NCBI RefSeq assembly: GCF_006381105.1
Contig: NZ_VDET01000007.1
Coordinates: 62,001 to 126,000 of the forward strand
Source: Flavicella sediminum
Lineage (GTDB): Bacteria > Bacteroidota > Bacteroidia > Flavobacteriales > Flavobacteriaceae
DNA: 64,000 nt
Reading direction: 5' to 3'
Shown one piece after another: positions 24,174 to 33,331 of this stretch. The notes under the pieces were generated by a model. That model did no database searches. It worked only from the letters and a program-made list of their open reading frames with translations, and was not told where the DNA came from. The stretch's first letter is position 1, and every line of letters begins with the position of its first letter. The translations under genes and the position numbers were made by a program.

Positions 24174-24956
24174 TTACAGTCTTCTAATCCAAATATTTCT
24201 AAATTGTGTTTTATTTCCATGATCTTGCAAAGAAATAGAATCCTCACCATGACCTTTTGGATAATGATGCAAACCAATGTATTTTGTCAAACCATTTATG
24301 GTCACATTGTTTTGAATTAAAACACCATTGTGTAAAACCGTAATTCTTGCCGGATAATCTAAGTTGCCATTTGCTTTAAAACGTGGAGCTGTATAAATTA
24401 TATCATAGCTATTCCATTCCGACGGACTTCTCATAGCATTGACCAAAGGAGCATGATCTTTATAAATTGCACCTGCTTGACCGTTTCTATAGGTACGGTT
24501 ATTGTACGAGTCTAAAACCTGTAATTCATACCTTCCTTGTAAAAAAACACCACTATTTCCTCTACCTTGACTTTCACCAAAAACGACATCTGGAGCACTA
24601 AATTCTATATGTAATTGACAGTCGCCAAATTTTAGTTTTGTTTTGATAGCTCCAGAACCAGGCAGGACTTCCATATGATCGCCATCCACAATTTTCCAAG
24701 CGGCTGGACTGTTATTTTTACCTACCCATTGGTCTAAATTAGAACCATCAAACAAAATAATAGCATCAGAAGGAGCATCACCAAGTTTTTTGGCTGGAGT
24801 AATTACAGGAACCTCAGGATTCCAAATTTCTGTCATTTGAGGTTTCATGGGCATGGGCGAAACCTCTGGAGGAGTGCTAGAATGTTTATTTTGTGCGTTG
24901 CTGTTTACAATAAATGCTGAGGCCAGTAAAAGGGGCCATTTAAATTTAGAATTCAT
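24174..24956 (-). CDS. DUF1080 (3-keto-disaccharide hydrolase-type) secreted protein
   Basis: 260 residues. Signal peptide to about residue 21 (...IVNSNAQ). The concanavalin-like DUF1080 domain spans residues about 60-258, with AIILFDGSNLDQWVGKNNSPAAW, LKFGDCQLHIEFSAPD, GRGNSGVFLQGRYELQVLDSY and a final FRNIWIRRL. Members have been linked to 3-keto-sugar hydrolysis in Bacteroidota. It is the first gene of a probable DUF1080-DUF3500(-DUF1272) unit. No -7 box was clear in the 195-base upstream gap. Confidence 0.88.
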   Translation of the reverse strand: MNSKFKWPLLLASAFIVNSNAQNKHSSTPPEVSPMPMKPQMTEIWNPEVPVITPAKKLGDAPSDAIILFDGSNLDQWVGKNNSPAAWKIVDGDHMEVLPGSGAIKTKLKFGDCQLHIEFSAPDVVFGESQGRGNSGVFLQGRYELQVLDSYNNRTYRNGQAGAIYKDHAPLVNAMRSPSEWNSYDIIYTAPRFKANGNLDYPARITVLHNGVLIQNNVTINGLTKYIGLHHYPKGHGEDSISLQDHGNKTQFRNIWIRRL

Positions 24957-25151
24957 GCGTAATTTTTAGTGATTCGTTAATTTCTTATCTTTCAAGAAGC
25001 TAATGCTATTGAAAGTCTAAACATACCATTTTTTTTAGACTTTTTTAGAAGAGTCCTAAATACAGTTAATTTGCACCGCAAGAAACCAAATCAGACAAAT
25101 AGCTATTTCTTTAGAAAAGGAAGTTCTAATTGAATTTAAGAAAAAAAAGGT

Positions 25152-26057
25152 CTAAGATTTCAGATTGTAATGTACAAAACCACAACATTTTTTAAATTTT
25201 TCACCACTATTGCAAGGACATTTAGAATTTCGTCCGATAGAAACTGTGTTTTTCTCTAAAGCCTTTTCATCCATTTCTTGGTTGAAAATTTTTTCTAATA
25301 AGGCATACAATTCAGGATGTTTTTTGGCTAATAATTTTGGACGCTCAAAAAAATATTCACTAGTTACTGAAAAAAACTCGGCTTTGTTGGTACCTCCGTA
25401 AGGATTTATATCGGAAGCGCCTTCGTAAATTTCATCAATTTTTTTATTGATCAAATCGAGCCAAGGAATTGCATATTGCTTTTCTAATAACACGGACGGA
25501 ATTCCATCAATGGCACCATCTAGCTTATCCAATAAATGAACAAATTCATGAATTGCTGTGTTTTTTTTATCAGATTCATTTTTAAATCCATGCCACAAAG
25601 CTTCTTTAGAAAGAATCATTTTTCCTTCCAAATAACCATTGCCAACCATGCCTAATATCCGTCGATCTTCTCCCTCAGTTTCAAAATCTCTATTAAAACT
25701 ATTGGGATAAATTAAGACTTCATTGATGTTTGTATAGCGCCAATTTTTAAAACCAAATATGGGAATTACGGCACTTGCTGCTACCAATACTTTATCAGCA
25801 TCATCTATAGAAGTTCTAATTCCTGTAATTCTGCAATACAGCAAAAATTCTTGAACCTTGTATTCAAATTCTTTTTTTTCAGAAGAAATTAAGGCTGTGT
25901 AAAAAATGACATTTTGTTCTAACACCAATCGCCATGTTACAGGAAAATCTTTCTTGGGTACTTTTTTTGTACTTCCATTTAGGGTACCCTTGTTCTTGCT
26001 TCTATTAAAAACAACAACACAAATAAGAATAACCAAAAAGACTAAAATTGCAAGCAT
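25152..26057 (-). CDS. M90/MtfA-type zinc peptidase with C-terminal SEC-C motif
   Basis: 301 residues. One N-terminal transmembrane helix (residues 2-17) is followed by the peptidase domain of the MtfA/YeeI (M90) family. The zinc motif is HEFVH at 170-174, with the glutamate region DINPYGGTNKAEFFSVTSEYFFE downstream. The extreme C-terminus is a SEC-C zinc motif (RNSKCPCNSGEKFKKCCG), as at the end of SecA. MtfA in enterobacteria processes the Mlc regulator; no such partner is seen here. The SEC-C addition may aid substrate or ribosome contact. It is monocistronic. Confidence 0.88.
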   Translation of the reverse strand: MLAILVFLVILICVVVFNRSKNKGTLNGSTKKVPKKDFPVTWRLVLEQNVIFYTALISSEKKEFEYKVQEFLLYCRITGIRTSIDDADKVLVAASAVIPIFGFKNWRYTNINEVLIYPNSFNRDFETEGEDRRILGMVGNGYLEGKMILSKEALWHGFKNESDKKNTAIHEFVHLLDKLDGAIDGIPSVLLEKQYAIPWLDLINKKIDEIYEGASDINPYGGTNKAEFFSVTSEYFFERPKLLAKKHPELYALLEKIFNQEMDEKALEKNTVSIGRNSKCPCNSGEKFKKCCGFVHYNLKS

Positions 26058-26115
26058 GACTCTAATTTCTAAAATGAATAAAACGCTAAAACAACGAATA
26101 TATACTAATGAAAGA

Positions 26116-29085
26116 TTAAACCAAGTCGTACATATTTAAATGTTTCTTTAAAACTCCAGAAGGGGTGTCTTTTGTTTCATCAAACACTCTGGTATCACCA
26201 AACAAAATAAAACTATCTCTGGCTCTAGAAACAGCAACGTTAAGCATATTCGGTTTGTTGTCTCTATCAAAAAACAAAACGCCTTCATCTTCATGGCTGT
26301 AAACAGAACTAAACAAAACAATATTTCTTTCAGCACCTTGTAGGGCATGTACTGTTCCTAGTTTGATATCATTTACTTTAAATCCGGCATCGGTCAGCGC
26401 TTTTGATAATTCTGATTTTTGACTGGTAAAAGGAGTGATAATTCCTAAAACACTTTCCACAGATTCAACATTATAGGCTTCTTGAATTCCTTCTTTGTTT
26501 CTATTCAACCAAGAAATAATAGATTTCACTTCGTTTAAATTGCAACGGCTGTTAAATTTTCGTTCACTTAAACCTTCAATATGGTAAGCCATCATAGAAG
26601 GAAATATCTGGCCTTCTTTAGCCACACCTTTCATAGGTTTTAAAATACCTCCGTAAGCCAATTCATTGCAAAAACCAATAATTTCATCATTGCAACGTCT
26701 GTGCTCTAACAATAACAAACCGTTTTCTTTTCCTTTAATTACTGAAGTTTCATATTCACAGGCATTTTGTGCCATTTTCATAATACTACCGCTCGATGCT
26801 AAAAAGCCCAAATTTTCCAAATAATCATTTTGAGCAGTTGTTTCAATAATATTTTGGTTGATCAAATTTCCTTTATCTATTTGTGGAGGAATAGACCAAA
26901 TAGGTTCAATTTGTTTCAAATCACCCACAACAATGGCTTTTTTTGCCAAGGCGAAAATAGGAATACTTACTTCTGGCGTAACCTGACCAGCCTCATCAAT
27001 AATTAATAAATCTAAAAAGTTATAAAGTGGTAAATATTCAAAAATCGGATTTCCTTCTTCGTTTTCTCCTTGAAACTGACTGTATAAAAAATGGGTAGGA
27101 GCCATATAAAAAGTGGCTACAAAACAAGGTGTCAGCATGGCTCTACGTTTCCATTTGGCCGTAATCACTTTTTCTCCGGTTCCTTTTTCTGTATCGTTTT
27201 CAAATACATCTTGAGTAGCCATCAACCATCTTGCTTCCCAATAATGGGTAGCCAATAAAAAGGCTTCATGACGTAAGGAAATGTCCATCTCATCATAAAA
27301 AAAACGATGAGATTTATCTTCCTCCTTCATTTTTTGATATTCAAACTCCCACATTTCTTCTTCAGAAACAAAAGGATTTCCCTTGATGTTATTTTGAATT
27401 TTCCATTCTTTTAAACGGGCAAAAGAATTTAAAACCATATTTATATCACCGATACATTCTTTTAAAAATTGCAAGGCTGTTTCCGTGGTTTCAATTTCTG
27501 AATCCGTTATTTTAAATAGCTGATTTTCGGTTTCAGGAATACTGTTCGTAGTAAAAACAACTTTCATTTCTTCTATAAAAGAAGCTTCTTTAGAACTACT
27601 TTTTATTTTGGTTAAAAGTTTGCGCCATTTTTGAAGATTTAAAACATTGATGGCGTGCTTTTTTATATAATGGTCCTTATTTAATAACAGGCCATTTACC
27701 TTGGTAATGGAATCAATATAATCTTTTGAAATATTGACTCCGTTGATCAATTTGTCTTCTACTACCGAAATTTCTTCTTGTAAATGCGAACAAATGTCAT
27801 CTAGTGAATGTGCATCGAAGCCAAAATATTCATAGTATTTGTTAAAGAAAAAAGCTTCGGCATCTGCCACATAGCGTTCGTTTTCTAAATCGCATAAAGT
27901 CCCTTCATGACCAAATAAATTTCCTTTTAAAAAATTGATGTTTTTTAAAGATTTCGGACTTTTAGAACTTGAGGGTAAATAGGTCGCATATCCTGTAAAA
28001 CCAGGTATCCAACGCTCAGCCAATAAACCTTTATCACTAACAGAATTGATAAAACTATCAATAATATTTGTCACCGCTTGGTTGTTGGTAGAACAAGCCA
28101 AAATAACAGGAGCGTCTTCTCCTTTAATAGCAGCTCTAACCACTTCTGTGGCCACCAAACTTTGCAACAAGGTTGTTTTACCTGTTCCTGGAGGTCCGTT
28201 TACCGCGGTAATGGAATTAGGTTCCGACGTTAAATAGGACAGCAAGGTTTTTCGTTGACTAATTGACAAAGGAAATTCATTAGACATTTGGCCTAAATGC
28301 AAATGGTTGTATTTTAAGTAGCCATAATCTGTAATTGGTTCTTTTCGGTCACGATTTACAGGCGTGACTAATTTATCAACCAGAGGTAATTCTTCGGCTT
28401 CATTCAATAAATTTTCATACAGAAATAAAATACTTTTTGCCGTGGCAATTTTTGAACTGGTGGCAAAATAAGTCACATTAAAATTGGTTCGGTAATTTTC
28501 TGTGCGATAGCTACCAATATTTCCGACAGCAATTTCAGAAAACACTGCATTTAAATAATCCCAATAGACTTGCCAATCTAAAGTTCCATCTTCATTATCT
28601 GGGTAAGGTTGTTCTAATTCTCTGGCTTGCTCCATCAAATCCATGGTAGAGAATATAAATTCATTGACAGAATCGGCAATAGGATCAACGTAATTTCTTA
28701 CTATAAGTGGAAATATTTCTTTGGAAGGCGTTAATTGACCAGAACGATTTAGCTTGGCACCAATCCAAAATGGAAAAATATTTTTTTGTTTAAAGGATGG
28801 ATTTTGGTTTAAGGGTTCTAATTGGAAAGGAGCAATTAAAATCTCCGTTTCCGTAATTTCACGCCAATTGGCATTGTCTTTTTTGGTAATACCTCGTAAT
28901 CGATTGATTCTTCTTTCTTCAGCTTCTAAGATGCTTTTAGCATTTTTTTCTTCCAACATTCCAGTACTTAAATCACAATAATTTTGGTGAAATAAGTTTT
29001 TGATTCTTGAAGTATCTACCGCTAAATTTTCGCTATCAAACAAGCTGTTTCTATAGTAATGTAACCAGTTTTTAAGGTTGTTCAT
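26116..29085 (-). CDS. Large SF1-type (UvrD/Upf1-like) AAA helicase
   Basis: 989 residues. Walker A VNGPPGTGKTTLL is near residue 295, after about 290 residues without a known domain. Walker B LLIIDEAGQVTPE is near residue 693, so a 400-residue insertion separates motifs I and II. The second RecA domain has GTVHALQGAERNIVLFSS and NVAVSRARDSFILFGD (motifs V and VI) near the end. The motif set is that of Upf1-like DNA2/NAM7 helicases. Similar standalone proteins of about 1000 residues occur in Bacteroidota with unknown biology, possibly RNA/DNA repair or antiviral defence. No partner nuclease lies beside it. Confidence 0.85.
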   Translation of the reverse strand: MNNLKNWLHYYRNSLFDSENLAVDTSRIKNLFHQNYCDLSTGMLEEKNAKSILEAEERRINRLRGITKKDNANWREITETEILIAPFQLEPLNQNPSFKQKNIFPFWIGAKLNRSGQLTPSKEIFPLIVRNYVDPIADSVNEFIFSTMDLMEQARELEQPYPDNEDGTLDWQVYWDYLNAVFSEIAVGNIGSYRTENYRTNFNVTYFATSSKIATAKSILFLYENLLNEAEELPLVDKLVTPVNRDRKEPITDYGYLKYNHLHLGQMSNEFPLSISQRKTLLSYLTSEPNSITAVNGPPGTGKTTLLQSLVATEVVRAAIKGEDAPVILACSTNNQAVTNIIDSFINSVSDKGLLAERWIPGFTGYATYLPSSSKSPKSLKNINFLKGNLFGHEGTLCDLENERYVADAEAFFFNKYYEYFGFDAHSLDDICSHLQEEISVVEDKLINGVNISKDYIDSITKVNGLLLNKDHYIKKHAINVLNLQKWRKLLTKIKSSSKEASFIEEMKVVFTTNSIPETENQLFKITDSEIETTETALQFLKECIGDINMVLNSFARLKEWKIQNNIKGNPFVSEEEMWEFEYQKMKEEDKSHRFFYDEMDISLRHEAFLLATHYWEARWLMATQDVFENDTEKGTGEKVITAKWKRRAMLTPCFVATFYMAPTHFLYSQFQGENEEGNPIFEYLPLYNFLDLLIIDEAGQVTPEVSIPIFALAKKAIVVGDLKQIEPIWSIPPQIDKGNLINQNIIETTAQNDYLENLGFLASSGSIMKMAQNACEYETSVIKGKENGLLLLEHRRCNDEIIGFCNELAYGGILKPMKGVAKEGQIFPSMMAYHIEGLSERKFNSRCNLNEVKSIISWLNRNKEGIQEAYNVESVESVLGIITPFTSQKSELSKALTDAGFKVNDIKLGTVHALQGAERNIVLFSSVYSHEDEGVLFFDRDNKPNMLNVAVSRARDSFILFGDTRVFDETKDTPSGVLKKHLNMYDLV

Positions 29086-29205
29086 AAAGTAAAAGGATTC
29101 GCTAAAGTGTGTGGTTATTTAAAAACAGGAACGAAGATACCTTTTTATTGAATGCCTATTTTGGTCCATTAAAAAATTGGAGCTACAGTTTTCAACAAAA
29201 AAAGA

Positions 29206-29225
29206 ATCCCCAAATTTAAGGGGAT
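29206..29225 (-). terminator. Probable terminator downstream of the FAD/Fe-S oxidoreductase gene
   Basis: On the minus strand ATCCCC-N8-GGGGAT is followed by TCTTTTTTT. It lies in the 283-base gap after the gene ending at 29369. The stem is only 6 bp but GC-rich. Confidence 0.55.
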
Positions 29226-29368
29226 GCTAGAAATAGAAAAAATGCCCTATTTTGCTTTTTGAAACTCACGGAATTAGCCCAGAATTACCATAATTTTAAA
29301 CAAGAACTGTGGTGTTTTTAGGCTTTGTAAGAATGTTAATAAGAAATTTTAGGAGGTGTAAATTTATG

Positions 29369-32281
29369 TTAAATCAATGCTGCGCGTAAAATACTTATCG
29401 GATGAAGTGCTGTTTTTGAAACTCCATCAAAAATTTGATGACGACAACTGGTCCCTGAAGCCGCAATTCTCACATCATCTTCTAAGTTTCTTAGCTTAGG
29501 AAACAAACTGTCTTCACCTACTTGCATACTCAAATCATAATGCTCTTTTTCATATCCGAAAGAACCTGCCATTCCACAGCAACCTGTAGCTAAAATACTC
29601 ACGGTATAATTTGTTGGAATATTTAGAATTTCGAAAGTAGGAGCAATGCTACTCAATGATTTTTGATGACAATGACCATGAATTTTTAAGGTCTTCTTTT
29701 CTGAATGAAACAGGGATTTATTGATTTTCCCATTTTTATAGGCGGTATGCAAAAACTCTTCTATGGTGTACGTGTGTTCCGAAATTTTAACTGCTACCTT
29801 TTTATCACTAGCCAAACGAGGATACTCATCTCTAAAACCTAAAATAGCTGAAGGTTCCATTCCAACAAGTGGTGTTTCTTCACTGACAAGATTTTTAAAA
29901 ACCTCCAAATTTGCATCAATGCATTTTTTTGCTTGGACTAACATTCCTTTTGAAATGGCACTTCTTCCACTTTCATCATGTTGAACTACTGTAGGTGTAT
30001 AGCCTAATTTTGACAAAACGATAAGGGTATCAATTCCTACTTGTACATCGTAATAATTGGTGAATTCGTCACAAAACACATAGACAATTCCTAAATTATT
30101 TTGGTCTTTTTCTAAGGTTGATTTATTTTTTTTATACCATTTACGTAGGGTGATTTTTTCCAATTTGGGAATGCTACGTTTTTCGGCAATACCGATACTC
30201 TTTTTTACCCATTTGGTATTTAAAACGGAATTGGTAACTGCAGGTAACAGACTTCCAATTTTATTTAGTGAATAATTATTCGCAAATAACTTAGATCGTA
30301 AAGGGATTTTATGTTCTTTGTAATATTGGTATAAAAACTCTGCTTTTAAACTAGCTACATCCACATTACTAGGACATTCACTAGCACAAGCTTTGCAACT
30401 CAAACACAAGTCAAACACCTCTTTTAATTCCTTATGATCAAATTTATTTAATTTGGGACTATTGGTTAAATATTCACGCAAAGCATTGGCCCTGGCTCTG
30501 GTGGTGTCTTTTTCGTTTTTTGTAGCTCTATAACTCGGACACATGGTTCCGCCAGCCTCTACCGATTTTCTACAATCTCCAGAACCATTACATTTTTCAG
30601 TAACTCTAACAATTCCTTGACTGTCACTAAAATCAAATAAGGTGGTAATTTCAGGTTCTGTTCTATCAGCTTTAAAACGCAAATCTTGATCCATGCCATA
30701 AGCATTGACTATTTTTCCAGGATTAAAAATTGCTAATGGGTCAAAGGCGTGTTTTATTTTTCCTAAGAGTTGGTAATTCCTTTCACCAATCATTAGTGGA
30801 ATAAATTCGGAACGTACAATGCCATCTCCATGTTCACCACTAAACGAACCTTGGTATTTTTTGACCAATTTAGCTGTGGCGGTTGTAATTTCACGAAACA
30901 AAACAACATCAGCCTTTTTCTTCAAATTTAAAATAGGTCGCAAATGCAATTCTCCAGCACCTGCATGTGCATAATACACGGCTTCTTGCTGATAGCGATC
31001 CATTAATTGGGTAAACTCTGAAATATAAGCTGGTAAATCTTTCAATTCAACCGCCGTATCCTCTATACAAGCTACCGCTTTGTCATCGCCAATAATATTT
31101 CCTAACAAGCCCAGGCCTGCTTTTCTTAGTTCATGAATTTTAGGAATATCTTTTCCAAATATTTTAGGATGATGGTAACCGAAATTATTCGAAATTAAAT
31201 CCTTGATCAATTTATCTGCCTGTCGTTCTGCACCTTCTTCTGTACTATCTGCTACCTCTAACATTAAAATAGCTTTTGGATCTCCTTGTAAGAAAAAACG
31301 ATTTTTTTGCTGTTCTCTATTATTCTTGGTACAATCTAAAATAATTTTGTCCATCAATTCGCAATTGTACAATTGATGTTTCATGGCGACAACAACCGCT
31401 TCCAAACTTTCTTGTATGCTATGAAAATGAACACCGAGCATTACGGAATGTGTAGGAGCAATGTCATCTAATTTAATGGTTATTTCCGTTGTAAAGGCTA
31501 AAGTCCCTTCACTACCACAAAGAAGTTCGCACAAATTAATATGTGCAGTATCGCCACCAAATAAATCTGATTTTAACAAACTATCAACCGCATACCCAGT
31601 ATTTCTTCTGTGAATTGTTTTTCGGGGGAATTCTCGGTGAATTTCCTCTTGATTTTCTTTAACTTTTAACTGCCTATAAATTTCTTTGTAAATAGAACCT
31701 TCCAAAGAATTCATTTTTGTTTTTTCAAGAAACGTATCAGAACTAATTGTTTCAAAAGTAGCCTCTTCACCATTACTTAAAATAGTTTTTAAAGAAAGAA
31801 CTTTATCTCTTGTCACCCCATACCGAATGGACGTGGTACCTGAAGAATTATTTCCAACCATTCCACCAATCATGCATCTGTTGGAAGTAGAAGTATTGGG
31901 TCCAAAAAATAAACCATAAGGTTTTAAGTATCTGTTTAAATCGTCACGGATAATCCCCGGTTGTAATTTAATTGTTTTCGCCTTTTCGTCGAAAGAAATT
32001 ATTTTCGTAAAATATTTAGATACATCCACTACAATACCTTCTCCAACACATTGACCCGCCAAAGAAGTTCCAGCAGTTCTAGGAATTAAGGAGGTTTTAT
32101 GTTTGCTAGCAAAAGCAACTAATTTTTTTAGATCACTTTCGTTTTTTGGATAACAAACTGCCTTCGGAATTTTTCGATAAACAGAAGCATCTGTGGCATA
32201 CAAGTTTTTGTGCAAATCATCTTGATGCAGCTCTCCTTCTAAAACAGTTCCTAGGTCAAATAAGGCCTTTTTTATATCCAT
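29369..32281 (-). CDS. FAD-binding and Fe-S oxidoreductase (GlcD-GlpC fusion; D-lactate dehydrogenase type)
   Basis: 970 residues. The N-terminal part is a GlcD-like FAD oxidase (PCMH fold: SLIPRTAGTSLAGQCVGEGIVVD and MIGGMVGNNSSGTTSIRYG). The middle carries a 4Fe-4S region with CNGSGDCRKS, GTMCPSYRAT and CLSCKACASECPSNV. The C-terminal part is a GlpC/HdrB-type module with HGHCHQKSL and CCGMAGSFGYEKEHYD. This architecture is that of membrane-associated D-lactate (or D-2-hydroxy acid) dehydrogenases passing electrons to quinone. Length is normal for the class. It is monocistronic, with a likely terminator near 29206-29225. Confidence 0.9.
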   Translation of the reverse strand: MDIKKALFDLGTVLEGELHQDDLHKNLYATDASVYRKIPKAVCYPKNESDLKKLVAFASKHKTSLIPRTAGTSLAGQCVGEGIVVDVSKYFTKIISFDEKAKTIKLQPGIIRDDLNRYLKPYGLFFGPNTSTSNRCMIGGMVGNNSSGTTSIRYGVTRDKVLSLKTILSNGEEATFETISSDTFLEKTKMNSLEGSIYKEIYRQLKVKENQEEIHREFPRKTIHRRNTGYAVDSLLKSDLFGGDTAHINLCELLCGSEGTLAFTTEITIKLDDIAPTHSVMLGVHFHSIQESLEAVVVAMKHQLYNCELMDKIILDCTKNNREQQKNRFFLQGDPKAILMLEVADSTEEGAERQADKLIKDLISNNFGYHHPKIFGKDIPKIHELRKAGLGLLGNIIGDDKAVACIEDTAVELKDLPAYISEFTQLMDRYQQEAVYYAHAGAGELHLRPILNLKKKADVVLFREITTATAKLVKKYQGSFSGEHGDGIVRSEFIPLMIGERNYQLLGKIKHAFDPLAIFNPGKIVNAYGMDQDLRFKADRTEPEITTLFDFSDSQGIVRVTEKCNGSGDCRKSVEAGGTMCPSYRATKNEKDTTRARANALREYLTNSPKLNKFDHKELKEVFDLCLSCKACASECPSNVDVASLKAEFLYQYYKEHKIPLRSKLFANNYSLNKIGSLLPAVTNSVLNTKWVKKSIGIAEKRSIPKLEKITLRKWYKKNKSTLEKDQNNLGIVYVFCDEFTNYYDVQVGIDTLIVLSKLGYTPTVVQHDESGRSAISKGMLVQAKKCIDANLEVFKNLVSEETPLVGMEPSAILGFRDEYPRLASDKKVAVKISEHTYTIEEFLHTAYKNGKINKSLFHSEKKTLKIHGHCHQKSLSSIAPTFEILNIPTNYTVSILATGCCGMAGSFGYEKEHYDLSMQVGEDSLFPKLRNLEDDVRIAASGTSCRHQIFDGVSKTALHPISILRAALI

Positions 32282-32338
32282 AATTTTTTACAAATCTCAA
32301 TTTCTAAGAAATGTAAAAGTAAGATAAATTTAAAGGAT

Positions 32339-32620
32339 TTATTTGGCGAATTGACGGATAATTGTTGAATTGTCTTTGGAAAGAATCACAATCAGTGCAT
32401 AGATAATTACGATGTTTTTTATAATATATTGACCGACCAATGTTAAAGAATAAAACGACAGGTTGTAGCTTAGATTCTCTAAATAAAAAGCAACGTTTGT
32501 TGCGTTACAACCTTGAATGCAGTAAAGCCATATAAATACCAAATTTTCTGCAGGACTTAAATTCGGAAAAAATTTTAGGAAACCGAACCATAATTAAATA
32601 AGACTACTACTAAACGACAT
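32339..32620 (-). pseudogene. Remnant of a DoxX/YkgB-like membrane protein gene
   Basis: In one minus-strand frame from ATG 32620 the translation reads MSFSSSLI, a stop (TAA, 32594-32596), then LWFGFLKFFPNLSPAEN, a non-matching middle, and FYSLTLVGQYIIKNIVIIY to the stop at 32339. The two recognisable blocks are the first-helix and last-helix signatures of DoxX/DUF417-like four-helix proteins. The stop sits where a Tyr codon is expected (IYLWFG). Only about 93 codons remain against roughly 140-160, so about 50 codons of the middle helices seem lost. Identity of the family is from remembered motifs. Confidence 0.65.
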
Positions 32621-32685
32621 AGTACTTATTGCATTGAACGGTTTTTTTTGGAACATTCTATAAAATTTTATTCTAAGACTGTTCT

Positions 32686-33153
32686 TTATTTAGATGGTTT
32701 AAATAATTTTTCAAACACCCAAGGAGGTCCGATTAATAAAAATTGTAAATCTTGAAAAAAGGAAGGTTTCTTTCCTTCAATTTTATGACCGTAAAACTGT
32801 CCAATCCATGCAATAACAAACAATGTTAGTGACACATAAAAATTATTTGTAAAATCATTCACCAAACTGTTTAAGACAATACAAATAAGCGTAAATAAAA
32901 ACATTCGTAAAAAAATAACAAGATTCAAACGTAGGTAAAATAGCAAAACAAATAGACTAACAACTGTGGCCCAATTTTCTAAAATTGGAAGTCCCAAATT
33001 TAAATGATCACGTAATATACCTCTAGGAATACAGAGTAATAAACCCAAAATACTGTAATAAATTACAGGCACACATACCATATGAATTTTTAAATTTGTT
33101 GCATTTTGGTGACTTTCAGCATAGGCGTCAAACCATTGTTGTGGTGATTTCAT
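32686..33153 (-). CDS. Mpo1-like (DUF962) membrane dioxygenase
   Basis: 155 residues with about four membrane helices. The family pattern is visible: WFDAYAESHQNATNLKIHMVCVPVIYYSILGLLL, in which the two histidines are among the conserved iron-binding set, and WIGQFYGHKIEGKKPSFFQDLQFLLIGPPWVF at the end. The yeast homologue Mpo1 is an iron-dependent dioxygenase that shortens 2-hydroxy fatty acids. 2-hydroxy and odd iso-fatty acids are common in Flavobacteria, so a similar lipid role is plausible. It is monocistronic, next to the DoxX-like pseudogene. Confidence 0.87.
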   Translation of the reverse strand: MKSPQQWFDAYAESHQNATNLKIHMVCVPVIYYSILGLLLCIPRGILRDHLNLGLPILENWATVVSLFVLLFYLRLNLVIFLRMFLFTLICIVLNSLVNDFTNNFYVSLTLFVIAWIGQFYGHKIEGKKPSFFQDLQFLLIGPPWVFEKLFKPSK

Positions 33154-33255
33154 AATTTAAATCTTAAAGAACCCTAACAAGTTACATTATTTTTTAATTG
33201 TTTGCCAACTCAAATAATATTCGAAGGAAACAGTAAGTAAATGATACTAAATTAA

Positions 33256-33285
33256 GGTAGGGTAATTTGAAGCGAAACTGTTTAA
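33256..33285 (+). promoter_or_regulatory. Bipartite promoter-like element, copy 3 (GGTAGGGT-N14-CTGTTTAA)
   Basis: GGTAGGGT (33256-33263) and CTGTTTAA (33278-33285), spacing 14. It matches the YHYH cassette elements in 15 of 16 box positions and shares the preceding TTAA with copy 2. It ends 46 bases before the sulfatase ATG. Confidence 0.65.
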
Positions 33286-33331
33286 TTTATATACGATTTA
33301 AACTAATTCAAGCCAATAAGGTCTTATTATT

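Noticed and set aside
26116-29085. Defence-system call for the large SF1 helicase
   Set aside because: No nuclease, methylase or other defence gene is adjacent; kept only as a possibility in the findings.
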